A stretch of DNA of 64,000 nucleotides, taken from the NCBI GenBank assembly GCA_022496805.1, contig CM040097.1:20636072-20700071 (forward strand), given 5' to 3'. The DNA comes from Pohlia nutans. Its lineage: Eukaryota; Streptophyta; Bryopsida; Bryales; Mniaceae. The notes beneath the pieces were generated by a model. That model saw only the letters and a program-made list of their open reading frames with translations. It did not search any database and was not told the DNA's origin. The position numbers and the translations under genes were made by a program. Shown here in pieces: positions 34,724 through 46,096 of this stretch (positions are counted from its first letter, which is position 1; each line of letters begins with the position of its first letter).

Positions 34724-35915
34724 CCCCTAACTGCCCAACCATACACATTTTGCATGATGTACAGGTTTGAAATCCGTTTTCTCATCCATCATGCATTTTT
34801 TGCAGTGTGGATTTTTTACTAATTTTTTTGTGCAAAGTTAGCTTCGTGCATGTGTGATCCAATTAGAAAGGGGATGATTTGTGAAATTTTTATGCTTCAT
34901 TTCATGTTGTAGTGTTCCACCCAAAATTTTGAAGATTTTAGTCTAAATGTGCTATTGAAAAAGTCAACTACTAAAATTAAGCAACCAAAAAATGTCCAAA
35001 AATCACTAAACTTAGAGTATTACATTTCAACCTATCACAACAAATTTCATTCTTAGATTGTCAATATCTTATTCGTAATCAAATTACAAAAGAATTTTAA
35101 ATTTTAAGTTTCAAATTATAAAACAATATTGGTGAAAGCAATTGCAGATCTAAGGGTGATGGTTCGGTTGGGGTACCCAAAAAAGCTATCTTCGGGACAA
35201 TTGCACTATCTGTTGGTGTGTCAAACAAACATATTTTTTAATTTTAATAAAGTAAGACTTCATTAAATGTGATTTTAGTTTTCTACACTTATAACGTATC
35301 AAGGAAAAAAAATTGATTACAATCAAAGATTTTTAAGTAATTTTATTTGATTTTTTGGTTGAAAAAGTAAGTCATGTCCCACTCACCTAGAATCCATGAA
35401 ATCAAGCAAATGGAATATCAAAAAAAAAAAAAAAAATATTATTTTTGAATATGACCTACATTTAATTTTGTAGAGTACAAAATAATTTATTTTATCATTA
35501 AAAAATTTAATGAATTCTGCACATGCAGCTTGCAAATCCCAAAATTCAGCATTTTTTTACACATCTATGAATGGATCCAAAAAAATTTAAATTTTTAATA
35601 TAAACTCTTTGAACATATACATTTTGATTCCATTGAGGTGCAGGATTTTATTTTTTTCATTTTAGGGTCTTTTTACTTGATCAAAATGAACAAATTAGGC
35701 AAACTTTGGAGGTTTTATACAAAGATAACCTAATTAGTGTGTCCAAAAAGTGATACCCCAAGCAGATTTCTGCCCCTAACCATATCGATAGAATCTAAAA
35801 TTTATAATGTACAACTTTTATCCATTCATCAAGTTGAAAATATCCCTTTTAGTTGCATTTTATAATGCATCTTTGGAAAATTGCCAAATCTGGAGAGGGT
35901 GAGAACGTGTAGGGG
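34724..35915 (+). mobile_element. TTAA-bounded MITE, copy D, interrupted
   Basis: TTAA at 34720-34723 and 35916-35919; begins CCCCTAACTGCCCAAC. It is split by a 623-bp insertion at 35154-35776; without the insertion and its TAA duplication it would be 566 bp, the family length. Confidence 0.88.
35154..35776. mobile_element. PIF/Harbinger-like MITE nested in copy D
   Basis: Comparison with other copies shows that family sequence stops at GATCTAA and resumes at CCATAT(C)GATAG. The inserted block is flanked by TAA on both sides (35151-35153, 35777-35779). It starts GGGTGATGGTTCGGTTGGGG and ends CCCCAAGCAG...TGCCCC, imperfect TIRs sharing the GGG start and TTGGGG. A TAA/TTA duplication with GG-rich termini suggests PIF/Harbinger. 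Confidence 0.75.
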
Positions 35916-36033
35916 TTAAGAGTTACCATGCACTACAAGATCCTATGGTTATATTTTATCTCACATTGAATAAAATTAGCAAAAAAAAGTTGCTTGCCCC
36001 CTTTCCAAGAAGTTTTTTTTTTCTAGAAAAGTT

Positions 36034-36153
36034 CACTATTAGAAAAGGTGGCACTGCCGAGGGAGATGCCCAGGCAAGTAGTACCCAATTCCACGCATGC
36101 ACAATGATTTTGCCTGGGCATGTCCCTGGGGAGCGCCACCTTTTGTACAAGTG
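36034..36153. mobile_element. CACTA-like mini-element, subfamily 1 (120 bp)
   Basis: Starts CACTATTAGAAAAGGTGGC and ends with the inverse of CACTTGTACAAAAGGTGGC. The 3-bp duplication GTT flanks it (36031-36033, 36154-36156). Inner arms share GATGCCCAGGC/GCCTGGGCATG. A close relative lies at 42760. Confidence 0.85.
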
Positions 36154-36499
36154 GTTTGCTAGAGAATCACCATTGGGAGAATCATTGTTTAGATACATAA
36201 TGAGAAAAATGCCACCTCATGTAGCCACTAAAATAATGGATTGCACATGTTGCAAGCTAGACTGGGACTTTGTGAGCGACACGTAGTGGATGAAAAGGTC
36301 TAGAAGTTGGATGAAAAAGACAAAATGTATGAAAAAACATAGATCCGTCGGCACATTTTTCAAATAAAAATATAAAAAATAAGAGATGAACATGAAACAG
36401 CCTCCTGCATGCGAGCTTTGTAACCAAAAGTGATGACCCGAAAACCAAAAAAATACCATGCTCCCCAGCTAGGCGTTATAATGGTTTGTAGATACTCAA

Positions 36500-36600
36500 A
36501 ATCATGTTTCTGGCAGTACTTAGATTCATGTTTCTGGCAGTACTTAAATTCATGTTTCTGGCAGTACTGTACTCGAATTCATGTTTCTGGCAAGTACCCG
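36500..36600. repeat. Short tandem repeat, ATTCATGTTTCTGGCAGTAC x 4
   Basis: Four copies of the 16-20 base core at about 24-29 bp spacing. Confidence 0.85.
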
Positions 36601-36924
36601 ATTTGAAAGTCATGCACTACATTTTGTCATCTGCTTTTTGATCATGCAAGGAAGTGCTCCGCCACAAACATTCACTTCAACCTAGAAAGACACTGATACT
36701 GATCATCATGTGCATGGTCTTGTTGGATTTTGGTGTCTCTGATGAGCTCAATGTATCTTTATATATATTTATATATTCATACGGTACAATGATCTGACAA
36801 TTATCTTTTGGCAAAAGTGAACAGAGCTCTTGAATTAATTGGCATGCCATGTCTCCTTTTTCTGACCCTGCAAGAGACTTCCCGGTGCCTTGCTACAGAA
36901 TCCATCGTGCTTGATGGCCCGTTC

Positions 36925-37237
36925 ATGGCCCATTCACACGGGTCACTCAACGCGAGTGCTGTAGAGAATCTGCGTTCGTCAAGTAAGTTTTTGGTAGCTA
37001 CGGTCTGCTCATGTAATTTTATTTTTATTTTTAAACCTGACGCATGCAAGAAGTTGCTCCAATTCATTTTGGGTGCCACAAGAAATTTGCGCTCCACCAA
37101 GGCACATGCGTTGGTCAAAAGCAGGAATAGACAAGGCTCTGACACTGCAAGAAATTGTATATTATTTTCGAAATTTACCTTGCAGCATTCCAAGAACGCA
37201 ATGCAAATGCTGGAGCTTCTTGGTGTGAATGGACCAT
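36925..37237. mobile_element. TIR repeat of about 310 bp, copy 1
   Basis: Ends ATGGCCCATTCACAC and GTGTGAATGGACCAT are inverted. The interior (CTGACGCATGCAAGAAG, CATTTTGGGTGC, AATTGTATATTATTTT) is shared with copy 2 at 37529. An extra ATGGCCC just upstream (36914) may mark a second nested end. No clear target duplication. Confidence 0.75.
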
Positions 37238-37528
37238 CACACTAGCCTTTGCTGTTGCACTTGCGTTCCTCATGCAGGTAAAATCATATACACTAAAATA
37301 TAATTTGCGCAATATTGAAGCTTGCCTTCTCTCAATGCAAGCACTGTTGACCACTGAATGCATGCACTTCCCTGCCACAAATTTCCAAATGTTCCTTTTT
37401 GGAGTTGCTTCATTTTCTTACATGCATTCCTTTTGCACCGTAGAGATTTAAGTAAAATTGATTTTTCCAGGCTACTTACCTTAACGCATGCACATCCTAT
37501 CGCATATGGCTAGTGTAAATCGGCTATG

Positions 37529-37830
37529 ATGGCCCATTCGCACCAGTCATCCAACACAAGTGCGGCACAGAATTTACGTTCGTCAAGTATGTTTTTGGTA
37601 GCTACAATGTGCTCTTGTAAATTTTTTTTAACTTGACGCATGCCAGAAGCTGCTTCAATGCATTTTGGGTGCGGCAAGAAATTTGCACTCCAACGCAGAT
37701 GTGTTGGTCGAAAGCAAGAAGAGACAAGGCTCTGGCACCGCAAAAAATTGTATATTATTTTTGAAATTTACCTTGCAGCTTTCTAAGAACGCAATGCAAG
37801 TACTGGAGCTTCTTCGTGTGAATGGGTCAT
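37529..37830. mobile_element. TIR repeat of about 310 bp, copy 2
   Basis: Ends ATGGCCCATTCGCAC and GTGTGAATGGGTCAT. Roughly colinear with copy 1 throughout, so the two are dispersed or tandem duplicates about 600 bp apart. Confidence 0.75.
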
Positions 37831-39778
37831 CACTCAAGCAGCGACATCTCGGTATGCCATAGGCGGAAGATGATCGCAGTACCGGAGTATAATTTCTTTT
37901 TTTGTAACATCATTTTCCAACCTGTCACTGCTGGCATAACATAATAGAGTAGTTTAGGATGTCTCCCTTTTGGAACTGGATCAAATGAGCATCTTTTAAT
38001 GAGATCCAATTTTCACCTTCTACAACAGGTCGTACCACTGGCAAAAGGTGGTTCTCTTTTTAAGAGCCATGCCTAGAACTTCAGTTCTCCCATTTTTGTA
38101 GGTCCCCATGGTAATTCACTTGTTGAAAGTTAACACTGCCCATGCTCACAACCATGCTCATGAAGATAATGACACTAAATGAAAGTAACCTGCCAATTAT
38201 AAAAAACGGGGACGTCATGAACTACTCTATTATTTTATGGGTAATAACAAGTTCTTAAGTTATTATATGTTGTTTTTGTTTTTTTGTTTTGTTTGACACA
38301 AATGAAACTTGCTTCATTGCAAGAGTGACTAATAATAAAAAGGCTCCCAACCAGTAACTAAGCTTTTGAAAGAAGAGAACGAAATTTTAATCAAGAGTGA
38401 GGAGAAAAAATCGTGTCACATGATGCAGTTCATGACGACATCCAACAGCAATGATGCATGTTCTTTAGGGTAAGTCAGTGGGAGTGTGCAAAGAAGAAAA
38501 ACAGTTGGCTGCTTTGAGAAGTGAGCAAGTGAGGGCATCATTCCAACTGGCTCCGTGGCAGCCCTCCACTGGATCGAACAATCAAACGTGATGGGAATCA
38601 AAGGATGCATCGTTCATGTCAATTAGTTTCAAAAAAAAAAGAAGAAAAAAACAGGTTGCATCGGGCCTTGTGCACAGAGCAGTACAATCATTCGCCACAG
38701 AATGAACGGAGCGATGGTGGTTCGATCAATGCTGGAGATGGCAGGTTTGACGACCGCTGCCGAGAAAGTTCACGGAGCAGCCTGACACAGCCAAACGAGT
38801 TGATCATGCAAGGGATGCTGTGTGTCGTGCAGGCGCCTGCGAGAATAAATGCCACACTGGAACATCAATTCGCAAGAGATTCTTGACAAGTGCGCAATTT
38901 CTCTGAAGTAAGAAAGAAACCTTAGCAAATTTATTCTCCGCTATATAAATTTTCGGAGTAATAATAAGCGATAATCTGAATGGATGGCAACAGGAAAGTA
39001 AGCTACTTACCTCGAGCGAGGAGAGTGGCAGAGAAGCTGGCGCTGTGACTTCGGTATTAAAGAATAAGTAGGACCGACGAGACCTGCAGGTCCCACACGA
39101 GCGAGCACATGACAACGTTGCATGGGAAATTTGTCCACGGCCAATCATGTCACCTACGAATCCATGTCTTGTTTCTGGACACCTAGGGTTCAAGAAGTGT
39201 GGAGGCATCTCTCGATCGCATCCACTCTCGTTATTTTGTTGATCCCCCTCGATCTGTCATTCTCGCACAACTTAGTGCCGTGTTCGTGCGGGCAACTGTC
39301 CATTGTGATCAAAAGCATGATTGTACTGTGATAGCTTTACAATCAAACAATCGGACTGGAAACTAACGATCACCATAGCGAATGTTTAATTCGTCGACAA
39401 TTAGTCCCTTAGCCTGCCTGCTTAAGTTAGCAAGATCGTAACACTGGCTTCTTCAAACATTTAGCATAGGCCTAGACTTAACATAGGGATACTGTTTCCG
39501 CCACAGCGGTTGTTTGATTCGTCAACAATTTCACAATTCAAAAATTATTAATCCCAAGAGAGTTCATGTAAGCCTACGGTTACTGCCCCGTTTCTGCCAG
39601 AGCCAGTGACCTAAAACTCGAGCGATTGAATCATCAGCTTCGAACGACCTAACAGCTGGTCGTGCCTGCACTCATGACACAGTACCCTACAACTCTACAA
39701 GTTCTAATTTCGAGAAGCTGCTGGCGTACACCATGAACAGTACACCTGGATGGATATTCCACAAGTTTGGAATGAAGC
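37831..39778. other. Intergenic DNA, no gene supported
   Basis: Open frames on both strands near 38605-39331 lack recognisable domains or splice structure. A segment at about 38290-38340 resembles parts of 45015 and 53530. Confidence 0.4.
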
Positions 39779-39927
39779 CACTACAAGGAAACTGGTCGCG
39801 TCTCACTGCTATTTTGGCTTCTCACTGCTATTTTGAGCCATTCCAGAGCTGGTGAGTGCTTTTGGTCACATAGGACAAGGATTTCCTTGATTTCAGTCAG
39901 TGAAAAGCGACGGGTTTACTAGTAGTG
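39779..39927. mobile_element. CACTA-like mini-element, subfamily 2 (149 bp)
   Basis: Starts CACTACAAGGAAACTGGTC and ends ...TTTACTAGTAGTG; AGC flanks both sides (39776-39778, 39928-39930). An inverted relative lies at 53311. Confidence 0.82.
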
Positions 39928-41164
39928 AGCACAGTAGTCTACAGCACACAAAAGCAACAGAAAGTGACGATCACAGCGGGTGGGAGCTAGCACGATGGCG
40001 ATGGATCCAGGTCTTGTCGCTGATTTGGAAAGCTTCTGGCGCGCATTGGAGAGCTTAATATTATTCTATCCACCTCTCCATCATCGAATCTTCGCCTTTC
40101 CACAAAACATACTAAAATTTGAAATCCTCATAAAAAATACACGACACCGGAGTCGGTGGCACATAGCACCGTTTTCCTACTTCCCTTTCAATTCGTCCAT
40201 TTCAAAAATAAAAATACAAAGAAAGAGGGCAACGTTTGACCTTCGTTACCGTCGTCGTCGTTTTTCTTTTTTCTTTCCATTTCATTTTCCTCACTTGAAA
40301 ATTAAGTGCATCGCAAGAGGCACCGATCGATCGGACGGAATATAATGACACGTGCAGGTGGGATGGCAAAAGGAAAGGACATTGAATCATGAGAGGGTTG
40401 TGGCGCTGGATGTTTTGGCTGGACTCCATGTACAGTGGCGGCCATTTCCGGGGCCTGGGCGGAACATGCTGCAATGCACGTGCGGAGCGCAGGGTGGCGA
40501 CAAGGGGGAGAGGGAGAAAACGACAGGCCAGGGGCATAAAGAAAGCAAGGGAAAGGGGAGGGAACGAGCCATCGACGGTGGGGAACGATGCCATGAACTG
40601 CACAACAAGCGGGGCTCCAAAAGGCAGCTCTACCGATTCCGTTGAATTATACTCTCGTGTAAGTAAGGCATCTGCAGGAGCACATTCGTGATGCATTAAC
40701 CTTTGGCCACATACACACACTCCCTTTAGTGGAGTAGTTAGCTGCCCCATAACACCCTTACCTTAGTAATAATATTCTGTACATTCCTAGCTAGCATATT
40801 CTGGAATATTCTGGAAATTTTACCTCATTCACTACCAGTACATAACATTCAATACCCAACACTAGGTCCGCCCCAAAATGTCAAAAATATCTTCCATCAT
40901 CATTCACAATGCAATTTGTTACTGCCATTTTTGACTGACAACTACAAGCATATATTACTTGCAGGTGACTGTGCCACATAGAAGGTTGTGCGTGTTTAAA
41001 ATTAGCCACATAGAAGGTTGTGTTAACTTTATTTTATTCACCGCCCATTAATTTTGCCATTCTCAATAGTCACCTTGCAGCCATCCCCTGTTTACCCAGG
41101 TTTTGTATTCATAAGTAACTTGCCGGATGAACTTTCTTCATAACAAAAGGTAGACTAGGAAGTT
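39928..41164. other. Intergenic DNA with a GC-richer patch
   Basis: About 40350-40680 is GC-rich and open in several frames on both strands (longest on minus, 40750-40202). None shows a domain or sensible composition, so I do not call a gene. Confidence 0.4.
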
Positions 41165-41475
41165 ATGCTTCAACAAATACTTAGGTCCAAAAATCATACT
41201 CCGTAACAATGTTTCATTCTTTTCAACTAAAACGTGAGTTCAATAATCACAACAATGTTTCATTCCTTTTAACCAAGGCTCAAGTTCCAAATTCACATAA
41301 TTGGTTTATTCCTTTCAATCAAGGCATCGGTTCAAAAAAATCCAACTCCATGTCATCCCTTACAACCAAAGCACATGTTTTAAGTCATAATAGTATTTTA
41401 TCCCTTCCCACTAAAGCCCATGTTTCAAATTTCACATTTGTGTTCCATCTTTTCCAACCAAGGCACTGGTCCATT
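41165..41475. repeat. 46-47 bp minisatellite (about 6 copies)
   Basis: A GT(T/A)T(C/T)ATTCCTTT-AACCAA core recurs at about 41211, 41257, 41304, 41351, 41393 and 41440. Each unit ends with a (C/G)ATGTTTCAA(A/G)T-like block. Confidence 0.82.
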
Positions 41476-42759
41476 TTTGTGTATATAAAACATATACTAA
41501 AATTGAGTTAAAAAGTTTAGCCTTAGCATAAATATACCCTAGAGGATTTGATAAAACTGAATCACATACATGTAAAGAATCTATGGCAACATGGTCCAAA
41601 GGAAACGACTCTCATAGTCATAGCATAATAGAGCAATGGGAACCAACACCCTTTTACAACAATCTAGTTACAATTAGGAAGTACATAACGTTCTTTAGAG
41701 ACCCACTGTTGCACCTTTGAATCTCAAAAACCTTTAAAGCATTTGTCAATGGATCGGAGGAATCACAAAGCATTTTCTCTCTCCACAGCTGGACCTAGCA
41801 ACAAGGGTTGGAGAGTTGAATTATTTTATTCATAGTTTCTCTATAGTGTAAAAGGGTGTGGTCTAGCAAGGGCTTAAGAACATTATGAAGTTTACGTGGC
41901 AATGACATGGTAATCCCAAAATTCTCACATTCTACTTGTGATTGGTCCATTGACTATTTGATGTGCACTTTTGATATGTGAGGGACGTGCAAGGGTGAGG
42001 GAGTGTAAGTGCAAGGGTGAGGGAGTGTAAGTACAAGGGCTCTTCAAATGTAAATGAATAATTTCAGCGAGTTAGCCCTAGCGTGCATGGGTGTGAATGC
42101 TCTAAGGAGATGATAAGAATGTCTACACCACAAATAATTTAAAATTTTAAAAATTTAAAATTTCCCCTCTTTAGTTACTTTTCTTTTCATTTTCTATTCT
42201 TTCCATTTTCTCTGCTTTCCACTCCGGACACATCGTCGGGCACATCAGGTTATCCAAATTGCTTCTTCATTTCATCTAGGCTTATCCAGAACGTCACTCA
42301 GATATTTTGTCCAGTCATTTCTACACGCAAGTGGCCTCGTGATTTTCAACTTTCAAGCCATAATTTCTTCCAAGCCAAAATCCGCGCTCCCGTGACCGTG
42401 ATTAGGTCAAATCTATAGCAGTGATGGTAAATTCTCATCCCAGAACTCTGCAGCATCGCAGACTTCGCCAACTACAAGCTGGTCGGAGCTTTCAACTGAT
42501 TGAAGGTTCGAAACCATCGGTGTCGGTAGATTTCGGTAGGATGCAGTTTTTGGTTCTTCTTGGTTTCAGGTTTATTAGGTAATTAAAATTGGTAGCTGCC
42601 AGTGGATCATCGTGCCTTCTCGGCTTTGCAGCGGTGCTGTTTGTTTTGTGACTCTGTTCTGCGACTTTGCTGTGGAACAAATTCACCATTTGCTTTTAAA
42701 AGAAAAAGAAAAAGAGACATGGGTGTTGTAATTGTACCTTTGCCAATTGGTTGGGTAAC
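41476..42759. other. Intergenic DNA, no gene seen
   Basis: No supported gene; a GTGCAAGGGTGAGGGAGTGTAA motif is duplicated near 41985-42035. Confidence 0.45.
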
Positions 42760-42880
42760 CACTAGTAGAAAAGGTGGTACTGTCGAGGGAGATGCCCAGG
42801 CCAGTAGTGCCCAATTCCACGCATGCACAGTGATTTTTGCCTGGGCATGTCCCTAAGGAGCACCACCTTTTCTACTACTG
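42760..42880. mobile_element. CACTA-like mini-element, subfamily 1 (121 bp)
   Basis: Starts CACTAGTAGAAAAGGTGG, ends CCACCTTTTCTACTACTG, with AAC duplicated (42757-42759, 42881-42883). Long matching arms (GAGGGAGATGCCCAGGC / GCCTGGGCATGTCCCT) make it almost all TIR. Confidence 0.88.
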
Positions 42881-42883
42881 AAC

Positions 42884-43548
42884 CAGCCTCGTTGGATTTT
42901 AGTTGGTCCTAGTTTTAGTTTAGTTAGTGAGTCGTAGACTCGTAGGGTCTCTTTTCTTTTTTCTGCTTCTAGTTGGTCCTGACGGGTTCGGGTGTATTTG
43001 TCTCTCTCTTGCAGTAAAGGGCCTCCCTTTATTTGTGTCAACAAAGAAAAAAGAGTTCAAAAGCATCCCTGTCTTGTGCCAACTGGAAATACGTTTTTGT
43101 TTTTTGTTTTAGCTTCGAACAACTGGAAACAGATATATGTTTGAATGTCTCCGAAAAGAAAAGTCTCGTGCCAAACGTGCGTGGTCGGAGGTCACTTAAA
43201 TAAAACCACGAATGTCTTCCAAATCTCTGAATTCTTGCAGAATTTTTGGATGCTTTTCATCCCCCCCCTTTTTCTTGAAGCAAGAGGACATTTATTCTAC
43301 ATGCTTTTCAGCTTTTCGCTGCACCCATATCTTGTACTTGGATATTAAATGGTGACGGAGATGGCTGTCAATTCAGTGCATGTTTCCGACTTGTACAGGT
43401 GGAGCGAATTAATACCTGCGCGTGCTCACGGTCAATAATCAAAGCTTTCACCAGTGATTAATTTTAGTTTAATATCTAAGAGATCGTTCACTTGGAAATA
43501 GTCTATTGCAAGAAAGAATTACAACGCTTGTCGCGGGGTCGGTGCTTC
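42884..43548. other. Intergenic DNA, no gene seen
   Basis: No recognisable features. Confidence 0.4.
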
Positions 43549-43859
43549 ATGGCCCATTCACACCAAGCCCCTGCGGTACTTGCATCTGCGTTCTCAAAAT
43601 GGAGGAAGGTAGAACCGAGAAACAAAATAATATCCAATGCCTTGACTTTTCTTGCTGCAAGTTCTGTTCAGGTACTCTGCAACTGCATTACAGTGCCGCA
43701 AGTAGAAGCATGCTCCTTTTTTGCGTTAGGTTCCTTTTTGTCATGCGTTAGAGTAATTTCTAATTGCGTATTTTATATTTCTTGGTTGACAACACATTCC
43801 CTCAAAGTTACCTGACGCATGCATGCATGCGTCAGCATTGGTGTATGTGAATGGGCCAT
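43549..43859. mobile_element. TIR repeat of about 310 bp, copy 3
   Basis: Ends ATGGCCCATTCACAC and GTATGTGAATGGGCCAT; interior carries CTGACGCATGC as in copies 1 and 2 but is otherwise strongly diverged. Confidence 0.65.
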
Positions 43860-46096
43860 CAGTAACTCGACTCTATGAATGGCGCGGCGAGCCGTAGTTT
43901 TGCGAAGCGGTACAATAGTCGGAGCGATCGAACGGTTCTACAATTCCTCATTTCTTTTCACAGAAAACTTTATATTGACATTCAGCAATTACGTTGTAAT
44001 GCAGACGTCAAGCGTTTTTCGGAAATCAATAGAGACCCCTCCGATTCTCCAGATCAAATCATGACGAAGACGACATCAGCGTGGTGTTCTCTACTTCATT
44101 TCCGATAAGCATCCCTATTGAAGTTTTTCGTGGTTGATTCAATTCGTGCAAGTCAAATTTCGCTCTTCGACTTGAAAGATGGAGAGCGCGAGTACTCACG
44201 GTGGACCAGGATTATATGCTTTTCAAAAATTCGAGAAGGCTGCAATATAAGGTAAATTTCAATCTCAAGAGGGTCCTTGCATTGATATGACGATAAGGTC
44301 GTGTCACTCGTTATCTCCTCTTTTTACTGAAACCTTGAGAAGTAAAGACAGAGTTGATTCAATACCAGGATAATACCAGCACGGATAATATTGTGACGAA
44401 GCAGTTGCCACCGACTCCGTCTCTTGATTACCTGAACCGGAACTTGAGCTTGCAGCCATTTTTTAATTTATTTTTTCTCTAGTAAGTTATATCATGTGCA
44501 TCAGTCATGTTCACCCTCCCTGGTGGTAAATAACATTGAATGAGACGGACTCGTCAGTGGGCCCGCAGCCGATCGGTTGACTCACCCCTGAAATACTGCT
44601 CACTTGATTATTAGCAACGAAAAGGGTGTCGAGCGGTTTGCATGGACTTTCCTCATTCGGAAAGAAAACCATTAATACATATTCCACGACTATATTCTGC
44701 GCTGCATGACCCGCATGTGACCTAACCTACAGAAGCGAAACGAACCTTTCATTCAGTCAAGCAATCTCCACACGTGTACGATGCTAGGCTCCCTTATCTC
44801 TCAATCTTCCAATGGCGCAGGGATGTGGTCGGCTCAGGGCCGTAGATAATCATACAGTATTCCAAGTGTTAAAAATAGAAAATTCCAGAGAGAATTTTCT
44901 GTGTGCGAATTAAAGCGCAGAAAAAATTTATATGTGTGGCACTTTTTTCAATGTGCTAAGATTAGCTAGGCGGGTGGGATGCGCTTGCTCAACATCAAGT
45001 TGCTATTTTATTTATTTTTGGCACAAATTGAAGAAACTCAATTGCAAGAAAGTAACGTAAGTTCTGAGCCACCACGACTATGTACATCAAGTTGTTAACG
45101 ACATTGGTGAGGGGGAAGCTGAACGATCGGTAAGAGTTGGAGCTATAGGATTCACCGACATTCTTTTTAGTACAGATCTCGAGCATTTGGCAAGCTATGG
45201 CGACTTCTAATTTAAAATTCTGCCAGAATGGTTCACCTGGTGGTGATGTTCGGTACAGAGAATAGGAAGTCATGCGTATTCTTGGCCTGGCTACTTGCCT
45301 ACTCCGAAGTGTATAAGAGGCAGAAGTTACGGGTTAGCATGATCTAGTGTAGGAAACTGAACGGAAGAGATTTATGATTGAGTGTAGACAATAAATCTGA
45401 GTCTCCGACTCGGAGTTTCTGTTTAGTATGTGAGTTCAGTTGCTGTCTTCTGTCTGCTTCTTGACATTCTTTCAGATACGTGGACGGTGTTTGCAGACAC
45501 CGAGTCTTCAAATTTTTTATTTTTTTATTTTTAGTTCGGCAGTTTAGCTCTTAGTGTAACTCGTTTCTGGCCATGCGCTTGCTCACTGGAACTCTTCTGT
45601 CAAGAATCTGCTTCTTTCGCACCTGTAGCCTTTTGAAAACTAAGATCAATTCGAGCAAACTTCATCTGCTCCTTGTCATAGTTTGCTAAGAGTGAGATCT
45701 AGTGCAGAAAACAATAGATTGATTATTATTTGGTAGTGTTATATGAGTTCTATTAGTTTCCTGGTCATGCAGCTATGATTTTTCTACTCAGTCTCTTTGC
45801 TTTAACGCGCAGGAGGTAATCAGAGGACATGTAAGCGGCATTTGTTACAGTCGTGCACATCTTTGAAATTGAACACCTCGATCTGAGGCTTGCGGACAGT
45901 TAGGACATATTTCCGTGCATCCATCGGTTCCGTATTTCTGGTTAGCTCTTGCAGCAGCTGCGTGCTCACGAAAATTTCGGATTTGACACTCTACAGTTAA
46001 AGGAGCGGTCACTGTTCAGTGTTCATGTAAATTTATCTTGTGACGTGGAATGTAGTATTAGCAATAGTTCGAGTGTCTGGTGATTGAAGCAGCTAC
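43860..46096. other. Upstream region of the ERF gene
   Basis: No coding gene recognised. The last several hundred bases should hold the ERF promoter and 5' leader; there are upstream ATGs (for example a three-codon uORF at 45768), but the transcription start is unknown. A segment at about 45015-45075 resembles 53530-53590. Confidence 0.4.

Noticed and set aside
36501..36600. CRISPR-like spaced repeats
   Set aside because: Spacers are only a few bases, not unique 25-40 bp; this is an ordinary eukaryotic short tandem repeat.
38605..39331. Open frames on both strands suggesting a gene
   Set aside because: No domain, no plausible exon chain and mutually overlapping frames.
40202..40750. 182-codon minus-strand open frame
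   Set aside because: Overlaps other open frames on both strands in a GC-rich patch, has no domain, and is Leu/Pro/Arg-biased as expected from composition.
42440..42530. Possible tRNA (GGTTCGAAACC near 42504)
   Set aside because: The T-loop-like word is not accompanied by an acceptor stem or A box at the right distance.
42492..42689. 65-codon minus-strand frame
   Set aside because: Short, no domain and no exon context; treated as chance.
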